Positions 8,000 to 16,965 are shown, counted from the stretch's first letter. The stretch: 64,000 bases of DNA from Psychroserpens mesophilus (GCF_000826645.1 NZ_JXJP01000003.1:248001-312000), one strand, 5' to 3'. Numbers and translations: made by a program. The notes: generated by a model from the sequence alone, not told the origin.

Positions 8000-9691
8000 C
8001 TATCGCACTAGTTTCTTATACTTGATACGTTTCGGAATTAAATCTCCACCTAAACGTTTTTTCTTGTTTTCTTCATAATCTGAAAAACTACCCTCAAAGA
8101 AATACACCTGGCTATTGCCTTCAAAAGCTAAAATGTGCGTACAAATACGATCTAAAAACCATCTGTCGTGACTAATTACAACAGCACAGCCAGCAAAATT
8201 CTCCAGACCTTCTTCTAATGCTCTTAAGGTATTGACATCAAGATCATTAGTTGGCTCATCTAAAAGTAATACATTACCTTCTTCTTTGAGTGTCATAGCT
8301 AAATGTAATCGGTTTCGTTCTCCTCCAGATAATAATTTAACAGCTTTATTTTGTTCACTTCCTGAAAAATTAAAACGACTTAAATAGGCTCTTGAATTTA
8401 CTTGCTTTCCTCCCATCATCACCAACTCTTGCTCATCACTAAAATTCTGCCAAATGGATTTTTCGGGATCTATATTAGAATGCGACTGATCCACATAAGC
8501 TATTTTGGCAGTATCACCAACAATAAACTCACCCTTATCAGGCGTTTCTTCTCCCATAATCATTCTGAAAATAGTTGTCTTTCCTGCGCCATTCGGACCA
8601 ATAACACCAACTATTCCAGCCTGAGGCAGATTGAAATTTAAGTCTTCATATAATAATTTGTCTTCGTAACCTTTGCTAACGCCTTTGGCTTCGATAACAT
8701 TCGTTCCTAAACGTGGACCGTTAGGAATGTATATTTCAAGCTTTTCATCCAGTTGTTTCTGATCTTGACTCATTAATTTATCGTAGTTCTTCAAACGTGC
8801 TTTTTGTTTCGTTTGACGACCTTTAGCACCTTGACGAACCCATTCCAACTCGCGTTCTAAAGTTTTCTGACGTTTGGAAGCTGTTTTGCTTTCCTGAGCC
8901 ATTCGTTTCGATTTTTGATCTAACCAAGATGAGTAATTTCCTTTCCAAGGGATTCCTTCACCTCTATCAAGCTCTAAAATCCATCCAGCAACATTATCTA
9001 AGAAGTATCTATCGTGTGTTACTGCAATAACAGTACCTTTGTATTGTGCTAAATGATGCTCTAACCAATGAACAGATTCGGCATCCAAGTGGTTGGTAGG
9101 TTCGTCTAACAATAACACATCAGGTTCTTGCAGTAGTAAACGACAAAGTGCTACTCTACGACGCTCTCCTCCAGACAATACTCCGATTTTCTTATCTCCA
9201 TCAGGTGTACGAAGCGCATCCATGGCAATTTCTAATTTAGTATCTAATTCCCATGCATTAGACGCATCAATTTGATCTTGAAGTTCGGCCTGACGATTCA
9301 TTAGTTTCTCCATTTTATCAGGATTACTATAGACTTCTTCTAAACCAAACTGATCATTTATTTTATTGTATTCATCAAGAATCGCTACAGTTTCAGCAGC
9401 ACCTTCACGCACAACTTCCATAACTGTTTTATCATCATCAAGTTTAGGTTCCTGCTCCAAATAGCCAACTGTATATCCAGGAGAAAACACTACATCACCT
9501 TGATAATTTTTATCGACACCTGCTATAATCTTCAATAATGTCGATTTACCAGAACCATTAAGACCCAAGATGCCTATTTTTGCACCATAAAAGAAACTCA
9601 AATATATATTCTTTAGAACTGGTGTATTAGCAGATTGAAATGTCTTTGTAACACCAGACATAGAGAAGATTACTTTCTTGTCATCACTCAT
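8000..9691 (-). CDS. ettA: Energy-dependent translational throttle protein EttA (ABC-F)
   Basis: The protein has 563 residues with two ABC cassettes and no membrane domain. Cassette 1 has Walker A GLNGSGKST near 42-50, signature LSGGERRR and LLLDEPTNHLD. Cassette 2 has GPNGAGKTT, LSGGERNR and LLLDEPTNDLD. The linker between them carries the basic GAKGRQTKQKARL stretch typical of the EttA P-site tRNA interaction motif. Family knowledge: EttA binds the ribosomal E site and gates entry into elongation according to ADP/ATP ratio. Length and start fit the family exactly. The gene faces the small membrane-protein pair and shares its terminator. The sequence is intact. Confidence 0.93.
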   Translation of the reverse strand: MSDDKKVIFSMSGVTKTFQSANTPVLKNIYLSFFYGAKIGILGLNGSGKSTLLKIIAGVDKNYQGDVVFSPGYTVGYLEQEPKLDDDKTVMEVVREGAAETVAILDEYNKINDQFGLEEVYSNPDKMEKLMNRQAELQDQIDASNAWELDTKLEIAMDALRTPDGDKKIGVLSGGERRRVALCRLLLQEPDVLLLDEPTNHLDAESVHWLEHHLAQYKGTVIAVTHDRYFLDNVAGWILELDRGEGIPWKGNYSSWLDQKSKRMAQESKTASKRQKTLERELEWVRQGAKGRQTKQKARLKNYDKLMSQDQKQLDEKLEIYIPNGPRLGTNVIEAKGVSKGYEDKLLYEDLNFNLPQAGIVGVIGPNGAGKTTIFRMIMGEETPDKGEFIVGDTAKIAYVDQSHSNIDPEKSIWQNFSDEQELVMMGGKQVNSRAYLSRFNFSGSEQNKAVKLLSGGERNRLHLAMTLKEEGNVLLLDEPTNDLDVNTLRALEEGLENFAGCAVVISHDRWFLDRICTHILAFEGNSQVYFFEGSFSDYEENKKKRLGGDLIPKRIKYKKLVR

Positions 9692-9869
9692 TTTTAAAAA
9701 GTTTGTTAGTTGTTAATTTGTTGAGTTGTTTGTTATATAAATAACGTTGACTAAATATAGATTTAAATTCTACCTTTTATATTTGTATCTCTACAGCTTA
9801 TAAAAAACAAAATACTTATAAAAACATGTTATTTATTTTGTTTTTTATAGGCTACCCTTTGCTTGGGTA

Positions 9870-10052
9870 TTAAACTCTTCCTTTAAGCGCATTAAACACC
9901 CAAGCAATGGCGAAAAAGCCAATTCCAACAGCTGCAAAACCCCATCCAGCCACATCATCATATCGAAATGCTCCTAATGCTATTAAACCTAATCCAACTA
10001 TTATCATAATTGTGGTAGCCCAAGCTAACACTGTATTTTTATTCATTGCCAT
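9870..10052 (-). CDS. CAL67264 family membrane protein
   Basis: The protein has 60 residues with two membrane helices (about 9-27 and 35-55) joined by a short turn AFRYDDVAGWG. This small two-helix protein matches what I recall of the CAL67264 family, found almost only in Flavobacteriaceae. Function is unknown. An opposite-strand open frame over the same bases is a shadow. It lies upstream of EttA on the same strand but is separated by 178 bases, so it is probably a separate unit. Confidence 0.8.
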   Translation of the reverse strand: MAMNKNTVLAWATTIMIIVGLGLIALGAFRYDDVAGWGFAAVGIGFFAIAWVFNALKGRV

Positions 10053-10096
10053 AATTTTATTTTTAAGGGAATTACAAATATCGCATTTTTAAACTA

Positions 10097-10126
10097 AAAA
10101 AAGCATCCAAATTTAGATGCTTTTTT
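10097..10126. terminator. Bidirectional intrinsic terminator
   Basis: aaaaaagcatc (10097-10107) and gatgctttttt (10116-10126) form an 11-bp stem with an 8-base loop. Read leftwards it ends in a T-run 21 bases after the stop of the pirin gene, so it closes the pirin-MarR operon. Confidence 0.85.
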
Positions 10127-10146
10127 GTTATTAATCAACAGGAAGT

Positions 10147-10863
10147 TTATGCCATAGGAACTTCAATAATAATTAATTCTGAATTTTGAATCGCTTTTAT
10201 TTTTACAGTTTCTGTTTCATAAACACCAATGGCATCTCGTTTTACAAGAGTGTAATTAGCTACTTCAATTTCACCATCAACCACAAATATATATATACCG
10301 TTTTGTTCCGATCTAGCTTTCAAATCGATTCCTTTATTTGATTCTAAGTTTGTTCTATAGATATATGCCTGCTGACTTATAGGCAAAGCATTACTTTCTA
10401 ATTTATCTTTAGGAGCGACTATCGTTTGCAACTTATTTACGCGTTCTTCTTTAGGAAAAAGACGTTGCTCATAGTTGGGTTCTACATTTAATTCTTCAGG
10501 AATAATCCACAATTGCAAAAAATTAACTTCGTCTGTTTTACTGTCATTAAATTCTGAATGTGTTAGTCCAGTTCCAGCACTCATGACCTGAACTTCACCA
10601 ACGTCAATAGCACGTTTATTTCCCATACTATCTTTGTGAGATAATGCGCCTTGTAAAGGAATTGAAATGATTTCCATGTTTTGATGCGGATGCGTTCCGA
10701 ATCCCATTTTAGGCTGAACAACATCATCATTTAAGACACGAAGTGCGCCAAAATTCATACGTTCTGTATTTTGATAATTGGCAAAACTGAAGGTGTGATA
10801 AGATGTTAACCATCCATGATTTGCGAATCCTCTTGTAGCTGATTTGTGTATTATTATTTTCAT
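10147..10863 (-). CDS. Pirin family protein, YhhW-like
   Basis: A 238-residue double-cupin protein. The N-terminal cupin carries H58-x-H60, H102 and E104 (in GTHPHQNMEI and GLTHSEF). These are the metal ligands of E. coli YhhW, which has quercetin 2,3-dioxygenase activity in vitro. The C-terminal half is a second, metal-free cupin. It is cytoplasmic. The gene is the last of the leftward redox operon, after the larger pirin. Its upstream gap holds an inverted repeat TTTCC-N9-GGAAA (10880-10898) resembling the operator sites described below. The true substrate of pirins is usually unknown. Confidence 0.88.
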   Translation of the reverse strand: MKIIIHKSATRGFANHGWLTSYHTFSFANYQNTERMNFGALRVLNDDVVQPKMGFGTHPHQNMEIISIPLQGALSHKDSMGNKRAIDVGEVQVMSAGTGLTHSEFNDSKTDEVNFLQLWIIPEELNVEPNYEQRLFPKEERVNKLQTIVAPKDKLESNALPISQQAYIYRTNLESNKGIDLKARSEQNGIYIFVVDGEIEVANYTLVKRDAIGVYETETVKIKAIQNSELIIIEVPMA

Positions 10864-10927
10864 TTTTATTCTTATTTACTTTCCACTAAAAAAGGAAAAT
10901 AAGTTATACATAATTGATTATTATTAA

Positions 10928-10953
10928 GATGTCTCGACTACGCTCGACATGAC
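10928..10953. repeat. Dispersed palindromic repeat, copy 1
   Basis: The 26-base segment gat..tctcgact...ctcga.atgac matches the segment at 24145-24170 at most positions and is an imperfect inverted repeat. It lies in the gap between the two pirin genes. The TCGAct...CTCGA core is a common intergenic repeat in Bacteroidetes. Confidence 0.65.
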
Positions 10954-10959
10954 AAAAAA

Positions 10960-11835
10960 TTAATTTGCTGGAAGAAATCCCATTTTACCCATTTGATAAT
11001 CTCTCATCGCTTCTAACAGTTCTGTTTGAGAATTCATAACATAAGGACCATAAGTTGCTACAGTCTCATTAATTGGCTCACCAGATAAGAATAATAACTG
11101 ACTATCTTTTTCAGCTTTAATAGAGAAACCTTCACCATCCTGATTGAATTCCATGAGTTGATTTTTGTCAAGTTCTATAGCTTCAACTCCATTAACAGTT
11201 ACCTTTCCTTTTAAAAGATATACCATTCCTTGATGAGATTTTGAATATTTGATTATCTGCTCTCCTCCTGCTTTAGCATCAATCATAAAGGCATTCACAG
11301 CTGTTTGCGTTTTAATTCTTCCGAACGTATTATCTAATTCTCCAGCAATAATTCTGGTAGTTATTTGTTGATCTTCGGAAGTTATCACATTAAAATCTTC
11401 ATGTTTTTCATGCTGATAATTAGCTTCCATCATTTTCTTTTCAGAAGGTAAATTCAACCATAGCTGAATACCTTCAATCGTACCTCCTTGTTTTACAAAT
11501 TCTTTTGTGGGTCTTTCAGCATGAATAATTCCGCGTCCAGCGGTTGTCCATTGCACATCTCCAGATTTAACAACACTTTCATTGCCTAAAGAATCGCGAT
11601 GTAATTGTTCGCCTTGGACTAAAAATGTTACTGGTTCAAAGCCTCTATGAGGATGTGGACCCAAATCAAACGGATTATTAGTTTCTGAAATCTGATAAGG
11701 ACCATAATGATGTAGTAATACGAATGGATCTATCATTTCTATGTGTTGTGTTGGAAATGGTTGTCTCAAACGAATTGGTCCCATATTGACGAAATGACTC
11801 CGTCCTGCTCTTTTTATAGTATTTAGTTTCATCAT
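10960..11835 (-). CDS. Pirin family protein, larger form
   Basis: A 291-residue bicupin protein. Metal ligands H61, H63, H105 and E107 sit in GPHPHRGFE and IIHAERP, as in human pirin and bacterial PA2418-like proteins. The C-terminal pirin domain runs about 170-285. Pirins of this type bind Fe and are redox-responsive. The gene follows MarR by 87 bases, and a 12-bp palindrome lies just before its start, so it may have its own MarR-controlled promoter. It is more distantly related to the other pirin, so this is not a recent duplication. Confidence 0.88.
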   Translation of the reverse strand: MMKLNTIKRAGRSHFVNMGPIRLRQPFPTQHIEMIDPFVLLHHYGPYQISETNNPFDLGPHPHRGFEPVTFLVQGEQLHRDSLGNESVVKSGDVQWTTAGRGIIHAERPTKEFVKQGGTIEGIQLWLNLPSEKKMMEANYQHEKHEDFNVITSEDQQITTRIIAGELDNTFGRIKTQTAVNAFMIDAKAGGEQIIKYSKSHQGMVYLLKGKVTVNGVEAIELDKNQLMEFNQDGEGFSIKAEKDSQLLFLSGEPINETVATYGPYVMNSQTELLEAMRDYQMGKMGFLPAN

Positions 11836-11851
11836 AATTAATATTTAATAC

Positions 11852-11863
11852 TTTCCATGGAAA
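11852..11863. promoter_or_regulatory. Palindrome TTTCCATGGAAA, likely operator
   Basis: A perfect 12-bp palindrome lies 17 bases upstream of the larger pirin start. The 17-base segment TTCCATGGAAAATATTT (11853-11869) matches TTCCTAGGAAACTATTT (13231-13247) at 14 of 17 positions. MarR proteins bind such palindromes; which one binds here is inference. Confidence 0.6.
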
Positions 11864-11922
11864 ATATTTAGTTAAAAAAACGCTCTGTTACATAGCTACA
11901 GTTGAAGGTTTGTAAAATAACG

Positions 11923-12360
11923 TTAGCGCATTTTGTCAAGCAGATTACTCAGTTGTTCTGCTTCTTCTTCGCTTAAATTTTTCAGCAAAGTTTTATTAAA
12001 ATCATCAGGAATTGAACTTAATAAGTCTAATCCTAATTTTGTTATGGCGATTTTCACAACACGTCTATCATGGTCTGAAGGTAAACGCTCAATATAATGT
12101 TTAGCACAAAGTTTATCCATTAAACGAGTCGCATTGGGAGAACGTTCTAGCATTCGATCTTTAATGGTTTGAACATTTAAGGGTTCGTTTGCTCCTCTCA
12201 GTATTCTCAAAATATTATACTGTTGTGGTGAAATTCCAAAATCTTTAAAAAATTCATTCTGACAACTTGTGATCCAGTTAGCAGTATAAATAATATTGAG
12301 TAAGGCTTTCACCCTATTATTTTCAAACTTCGAATTGATATCTTTAGCTAAATCTCCCAT
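11923..12360 (-). CDS. MarR family transcriptional regulator
   Basis: The 145-residue winged-helix protein has the HTH in about 48-85 (GISPQQYNILRIL) and the wing with DHDRRVVKIAIT near 117-128. The last helix ends SNLLDKMR. MarR proteins are dimers that repress genes for oxidant or aromatic stress and release DNA on ligand binding or cysteine oxidation. Two cysteines are visible, at about C33 and C105. It sits inside the operon it probably controls: FMN reductase, GNAT and two pirins. Confidence 0.88.
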   Translation of the reverse strand: MGDLAKDINSKFENNRVKALLNIIYTANWITSCQNEFFKDFGISPQQYNILRILRGANEPLNVQTIKDRMLERSPNATRLMDKLCAKHYIERLPSDHDRRVVKIAITKLGLDLLSSIPDDFNKTLLKNLSEEEAEQLSNLLDKMR

Positions 12361-12369
12361 GTTTTGTGC

Positions 12370-12651
12370 TTAAAATAAAACGTCGCTATAGTCACTTTTC
12401 TTTTTAAATACAGCTGCTGCAAAAGGACATAATGGTACAATTTTAAGTTCATGATTTCTTGCATAGGCTACAGAAGCTTCAACGAGTTCGTAACCAATTC
12501 CCTGACCTTTTAGGGATTCGTCAACTTCAGTATGATCAATGATAATTTTATCAGTTCCAGCCTGACTGTAGGTCATTTCAGCTTTTTGAATGCCATCTAA
12601 TTCATAAAAGAATCGGCCTTTTTTTGAGTTGTGTTCATGTTGGATGTCCAT
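12370..12651 (-). CDS. Small GNAT-type N-acetyltransferase
   Basis: The 93-residue protein is of the short acetyltransferase type (PF14542/YidJ-like), with VDESLKGQGIG (about 43-53) as the acetyl-CoA-binding motif and LKIVPLCPFAAAVFKK near 69-84. Length fits this mini family. The gene is 9 bases upstream of marR and 2 bases downstream of the FMN reductase, so the three are co-transcribed. The acetyl acceptor is unknown. Confidence 0.85.
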   Translation of the reverse strand: MDIQHEHNSKKGRFFYELDGIQKAEMTYSQAGTDKIIIDHTEVDESLKGQGIGYELVEASVAYARNHELKIVPLCPFAAAVFKKKSDYSDVLF

Positions 12652-12653
12652 AC

Positions 12654-13184
12654 TTATAATTTATCTTGAAACTGCTTAACTTGATTAAGCAATTGATTAT
12701 TTAAGTCCTCATTAATTATTTTCCCATCTTGGAAATTGGTTCCAAATGATGGTAGTGAAAACATACCAGTAATTTCTGCATCATGTCTTGGAAAACGATC
12801 ATTTGCCATGCCTAAGACAGATTGTCCTCCTCTTGCTCCAGGTGATGTTGCCATTAACAACATTGGTTTCTTAAAAAATGTTTTTTGCTCTGCTCTAGAC
12901 ATCCAGTCGAATAAATTTTTGAACGCCGTTGAATACGCACCATTGTGTTCAGCCAAGGATATAATAATTCCATCAGACGATTTGATATGATCTATAAATT
13001 GGAATGCAGTATCTGGTATTCCATGTTCTATTTCAAAATCAATTCCATAAATCGGAAGTTCAAAATCATTCAAATCTAAAATGGTGACTTTAGCATCATC
13101 AATCAATGAAGCGGCATAAATTGCTAATTGTTTATTAATGGAATTCTTACTGTTACTTCCACCGAATGCTATGATATGTTTCAT
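12654..13184 (-). CDS. NADPH-dependent FMN reductase-like oxidoreductase
   Basis: The 176-residue protein has a flavodoxin-like fold. FMN phosphate-binding loop GGSNSKNSINKQL is at about 8-20. SLAEHNGAYSTAFKNLFDW lies near 77-95, and ATSPGARGG, around 113-121, contacts the flavin. Family members use NAD(P)H to reduce FMN, quinones or azo compounds by two electrons. It is the first gene of the operon, preceded by a TATATTTG -7 element at 13212-13205 and the palindrome at 13231-13240. This arrangement fits repression by the downstream MarR. Confidence 0.88.
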   Translation of the reverse strand: MKHIIAFGGSNSKNSINKQLAIYAASLIDDAKVTILDLNDFELPIYGIDFEIEHGIPDTAFQFIDHIKSSDGIIISLAEHNGAYSTAFKNLFDWMSRAEQKTFFKKPMLLMATSPGARGGQSVLGMANDRFPRHDAEITGMFSLPSFGTNFQDGKIINEDLNNQLLNQVKQFQDKL

Positions 13185-13204
13185 ATAAATTGTATTTTCT
13201 GATA

Positions 13205-13212
13205 CAAATATA
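13205..13212 (-). promoter_or_regulatory. -7 element TATATTTG of the redox operon
   Basis: On the minus strand TATATTTG lies 20 bases before the FMN-reductase start. The expected -33 position, about 19 bases further upstream, is occupied by the palindrome TTCCTAGGAA, so a bound repressor would cover the polymerase site. Confidence 0.65.
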
Positions 13213-13230
13213 CAATAAAAAATTATTATA

Positions 13231-13240
13231 TTCCTAGGAA
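13231..13240. promoter_or_regulatory. Palindrome TTCCTAGGAA, likely operator
   Basis: A perfect 10-bp palindrome at the -33 position of the FMN-reductase promoter. It is followed by ACTATTT, as its partner at 11853-11869 is followed by ATATTT in the same orientation. Confidence 0.6.
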
Positions 13241-13326
13241 ACTATTTCCATGTTATTATTTTTAACAAATTATTCACTTTTTAATCCGTTAAGGGTTTCG
13301 TAAATTCGTGACAAATTAAACAGACT

Positions 13327-14955
13327 ATGGATATCAACTTCAATAAAAACGAAGATCACAATAAATTACTCCTTTCAGATTTAAAAAAACGCTTGGCTAA
13401 GGTAAAACTAGGTGGCGGTGAAAAACGTATTGAAAAGCATCATTCTAAAGGAAAAATGACAGCCAGAGAGCGTATTGACTATTTGTTAGATGCTAAGAAA
13501 CCTTCGATCGAAATTGGAGCATTTGCTGGAGACAATATGTATGCAGAACATGGTGGCTGCCCATCTGGTGGTGTCGTTGTAAAAATGGGCTATGTTAAAG
13601 GCAAACAATGCATTGTTGTTGCCAATGATGCTACTGTGAAAGCTGGCGCCTGGTTTCCTATTACCGGAAAAAAGAATTTACGTGCTCAGGAAATTGCTAT
13701 TGAAAACAGATTACCTATCATTTACCTAGTGGATTCAGCTGGAGTTTACCTTCCTATGCAAGATGAAATCTTTCCTGATAAAGAGCATTTCGGACGCATA
13801 TTCAGAAATAATGCCGTGATGAGCAGTATGGGAATTACGCAGATTGCAGCTGTTATGGGAAGTTGTGTTGCAGGTGGAGCCTATTTACCTATTATGAGTG
13901 ATGAAGCTTTAATTGTGGACAAAACCGGAAGTATCTTTCTTGCTGGTAGTTACTTGGTAAAAGCTGCCATTGGAGAAACGATTGATAATGAAACTTTAGG
14001 AGGTGCAACCACACATTGCGAGATTTCTGGAGTGACTGATTATAAAGCCAAAGATGACAAAGATGCTTTGGAAACCATTCAGCGAATAATGGATAAAATT
14101 GGTGATTATGACAAAGCAGGATTTAATAAAGTTGCGTCCAAAAAGCCTAAGGAAAATCCGGATGATATCTTCGGAATATTGCCACGTTCAAGAGCAGATC
14201 AATACGATATGAAAGACATCATCAAGCGATTGGTTGATAATAGCGAGTTTGATGAATATAAAGAAGGTTACGGACAAACCATTATTACAGCCTATGCAAG
14301 AATAGATGGTTGGGCTGTTGGTATAGTTGCCAATCAACGTAAACTGGTAAAAACCAAAAAAGGTGAAATGCAGTTTGGTGGCGTGATTTATAATGACAGT
14401 GCTGATAAAGCCACCCGTTTTATTGCCAATTGTAATCAGAAGAAAATTCCGTTAGTATTTTTACAAGACGTTACTGGTTTCATGGTTGGTAGCAAATCGG
14501 AACATGGAGGAATCATTAAAGATGGTGCAAAAATGGTGAATGCCGTTAGTAATTCAGTTGTGCCAAAATTCACCATCGTTATTGGTAACAGTTATGGTGC
14601 AGGAAACTATGCCATGTGTGGAAAAGCCTATGACCCAAGATTAATTGCGGCTTGGCCTAGTGCAGAGCTAGCGGTTATGAGTGGGAATTCTGCTGCAAAG
14701 GTTTTACTTCAGATTGAAAAAGCATCACTTCTGAAAAAAGGAGAGAAAATTACCGAAGAGAAAGAAAAGGAGTTATTTGATAAAATTAAAAACAGATATG
14801 ACAATCAAGTGTCTCCATATTATGCAGCTGCTCGTATATGGACAGATGCTGTTATCAATCCTTTAGACACTAGAACCTGGATTAGTATGGGAATAGAAGC
14901 AGCTAACCACGCTCCTATTGAAAAACCATTTAATATGGGTGTTTTGCAGGTATAA
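13327..14955 (+). CDS. Acyl-CoA carboxylase beta subunit, methylcrotonyl-CoA carboxylase-like
   Basis: A 542-residue carboxyltransferase. The N-terminal half carries GAWFPITGKKNLRAQEIA and VDSAGVYLPMQDEIFPDKE near 136-154, a pattern typical of 3-methylcrotonyl-CoA carboxylase beta subunits rather than propionyl-CoA ones. The C-terminal half has VFLQDVTGFMVG and YGAGNYAMCGKAYDPRL. It would transfer carboxyl from biotin to an acyl-CoA, in leucine breakdown if the assignment holds. The biotin carboxylase partner is not in the window. It is the first gene of a two-gene unit with the MFS carrier, whose start overlaps the stop as TAATG. Confidence 0.88.
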   Translation: MDINFNKNEDHNKLLLSDLKKRLAKVKLGGGEKRIEKHHSKGKMTARERIDYLLDAKKPSIEIGAFAGDNMYAEHGGCPSGGVVVKMGYVKGKQCIVVANDATVKAGAWFPITGKKNLRAQEIAIENRLPIIYLVDSAGVYLPMQDEIFPDKEHFGRIFRNNAVMSSMGITQIAAVMGSCVAGGAYLPIMSDEALIVDKTGSIFLAGSYLVKAAIGETIDNETLGGATTHCEISGVTDYKAKDDKDALETIQRIMDKIGDYDKAGFNKVASKKPKENPDDIFGILPRSRADQYDMKDIIKRLVDNSEFDEYKEGYGQTIITAYARIDGWAVGIVANQRKLVKTKKGEMQFGGVIYNDSADKATRFIANCNQKKIPLVFLQDVTGFMVGSKSEHGGIIKDGAKMVNAVSNSVVPKFTIVIGNSYGAGNYAMCGKAYDPRLIAAWPSAELAVMSGNSAAKVLLQIEKASLLKKGEKITEEKEKELFDKIKNRYDNQVSPYYAAARIWTDAVINPLDTRTWISMGIEAANHAPIEKPFNMGVLQV

Positions 14956-16226
14956 TGAAAAACAATAAAACTAGTTCGCCAGCTTATATCATCATCTTAC
15001 TCATCTTAGCTGGTGAAGCTGTTTTTATTCTACCTTTTGTTTTACAACGTATTTTCAGACCCACTTTTTTAGAAACTTTTGCCATAACCAACCTACAAAT
15101 TGGAAGCTGCTTTTCTATTTATGGATTAGTAGCCTTGTTTTCTTATTTATTTGGAGGACCACTAGCCGATAAATTTAAACCTCACATTTTAATGTCTGTT
15201 GCTTTAATGCTAACTGCTCTAGGTGGTTTTTATCTGGCAACTTATCCAACCTTAAAAAACCTTCATCTACTCTATGGTTTTTGGGGTTTTACAACAATAT
15301 TTTTGTTTTGGGCTTCTATGATAAAAGCCACCCGAATTTGGGGAGGAACAGATAAACAAGGCATCGCTTTTGGGTTTTTAGATGGTGGACGCGGACTTAC
15401 AGCTGCGCTTTTTGGTTCTGTAGGTGTTATGATATTTTCATTTTTTATTACGAAGGAAATTGAAGTTACAACTTTGGATGAACGTCGTGAAGCGTTCAAA
15501 CAAGTCATTATTTATTCATCTGTTGCCATATGTATCATTGCTCTATTGGTGTTTTTCTTTCTTAAAAACTTAAATTCTTCGGAAGAAAATACAATTGATA
15601 AGTCAAAATCACTGACACTTTCCAGTTTCAAACAAGTTATGAAGTTTAGAGCTGTCTGGCTTTTGATGATTATCATTTTATGTGCTTATTTTGGATATAA
15701 AATGACTGATGTTTTCAGTCTTTATGCCAATCAGGTGATGAATTATAATGAGATTGATTCAGCAAAAGTTGGTACGTATTTATTATATATGAGACCAGTT
15801 ATTGGCGTCGTAATTGGTTTATTAGCTGATCGAACAAGAGCTTCATTATGGATTATTATCGGTTTTATCTTAATGCTAATTACCAGTCTCGTTTTTGCAT
15901 CAGGTATCCTCAATGATTCTACAACACTTTTATTTATTTTATCAATTGGTACAATGGCACTGGGAGTCTATTCTGCAAGAGTTCTTTATTTTGCAACTTT
16001 AGAAGAATCTAAAATTCCATTAGCTCTCACAGGAACTGCTGTCGGATTTATATCTATTGTTGGTTATACGCCTGACATATTTGCTGGTCCGTTAATGGGT
16101 TACGTTTTAGATGCAAATCCTGGAGAAATTGGTCTTCGACATGTCTTTGCAATTATGTCAGGCTTTTCACTTGTAGGTAGTATTGCTGCTTATTTTTTAT
16201 ATAAAAATCCGAGTTCTAATCCTTAA
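14955..16226 (+). CDS. MFS family transporter
   Basis: The 423-residue protein has about 12 membrane helices in two halves of six and a loop at about 195-225 between them. The first half has GGPLADKF after helix 2, the usual MFS loop motif, and LLADRTRASLW occupies the matching place in the second half. The start overlaps the carboxylase stop by one base, so the two are co-translated and the substrate may be an acid or amino acid linked to that pathway. Its 3' end overlaps the convergent gene at 16216 by 11 bases. Substrate not predictable. Confidence 0.85.
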   Translation: MKNNKTSSPAYIIILLILAGEAVFILPFVLQRIFRPTFLETFAITNLQIGSCFSIYGLVALFSYLFGGPLADKFKPHILMSVALMLTALGGFYLATYPTLKNLHLLYGFWGFTTIFLFWASMIKATRIWGGTDKQGIAFGFLDGGRGLTAALFGSVGVMIFSFFITKEIEVTTLDERREAFKQVIIYSSVAICIIALLVFFFLKNLNSSEENTIDKSKSLTLSSFKQVMKFRAVWLLMIIILCAYFGYKMTDVFSLYANQVMNYNEIDSAKVGTYLLYMRPVIGVVIGLLADRTRASLWIIIGFILMLITSLVFASGILNDSTTLLFILSIGTMALGVYSARVLYFATLEESKIPLALTGTAVGFISIVGYTPDIFAGPLMGYVLDANPGEIGLRHVFAIMSGFSLVGSIAAYFLYKNPSSNP

Positions 16227-16818
16227 TCACCGAAATAAGCTCAGGTAATAACGCCATAGCTGTAATTAAAACCACATTGTTTTTTACTTTGGGTGCTTTA
16301 GTATTCTCCACAGTTACCTGTTCTCTATTTGCAGCATTCGGATTTCTAATCATAATGACTGTATTTACTGCTTCTTCCATAAAATTTTCATTGGCGAATT
16401 GGTAAGCTAATGCAATGCCATCGTCATGAAACTCCTTAACGCTCAATTTTAAATTATCAATGGTATATAAAATTGCTTTTAATTCTTTTGGAGAGGTTTG
16501 ATTTAAAGCGATTCCGTTAAATCCTGTGTAGGTCAAAATTGAAATGTAATCGTCTTCGGTTAATCGTTTTGATACCAGTTTGAAGGCTTGATTTAAAATG
16601 ACTTTATCTTCAGTTATAAGATCATTTAAAGGTGTTTCCAATAAAAAGATAATATTATCCAGAGGAGCTTCTGAAGCTTCAGTTTTTCTGTCTATTTGTT
16701 CAACAACAAAGTTGATTAAGTTATCTAACTCAATAGATTTCGTTTCAATATTTTTGTCCTGACTTGTAACTGTGTATGAAAACAACAGTAATCCGAATGT
16801 AATAATAAAATGTTTCAT
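16216..16818 (-). CDS. Exported protein with a degenerate von Willebrand A domain
   Basis: Starting at the second Met (16818) gives a clean signal peptide, MKHFIITFGLLLFSYTVTSQ; the first Met at 16839 adds seven polar residues. From residue 60 (counted from the first Met) it aligns with the vWA domain of the next gene: IIFLLETPLNDL against LTFLIDVSGSMS, QAFKLVSKRL against SAFKLLVNQL, DGIALAYQFA against AGIQLAYHLA, VIMIRN against VILATD. All metal-binding MIDAS residues are lost: D-x-S-x-S is E-T-P-L-N, and the later Thr and Asp are gone. It is probably a diverged duplicate that cannot bind metal. Function unknown. Confidence 0.7.
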   Translation of the reverse strand: MKHFIITFGLLLFSYTVTSQDKNIETKSIELDNLINFVVEQIDRKTEASEAPLDNIIFLLETPLNDLITEDKVILNQAFKLVSKRLTEDDYISILTYTGFNGIALNQTSPKELKAILYTIDNLKLSVKEFHDDGIALAYQFANENFMEEAVNTVIMIRNPNAANREQVTVENTKAPKVKNNVVLITAMALLPELISVIKD

Positions 16819-16922
16819 TTGTTTGGTTTTTAAGTTCATAATAAACTTACAACCAAATAGTTGCAGATAAAATAATGAATGAGTGAAACACTCACTTCAA
16901 TTAGTAAAAAACATAAAAAGAG

Positions 16923-16948
16923 AAAGAGCGACTAACTAGTCGCTCTTT
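16923..16948 (-). terminator. Intrinsic terminator after the vWA gene
   Basis: aaagagcgac and gtcgctcttt form a 10- to 12-bp stem 18 bases past the stop of the 697-residue vWA gene, and the leftward transcript then runs into T-rich sequence. Confidence 0.8.
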
Positions 16949-16965
16949 ACAAAAGGTAAACTCAT

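Noticed and set aside
9778-9785. Plus-strand TATATTTG near EttA
   Set aside because: No plus-strand gene follows; probably chance in AT-rich DNA.
9907-10092. Plus-strand open frame of 61 codons opposite the CAL67264 gene
   Set aside because: It mirrors the well-recognised minus-strand membrane protein and has no promoter or family.
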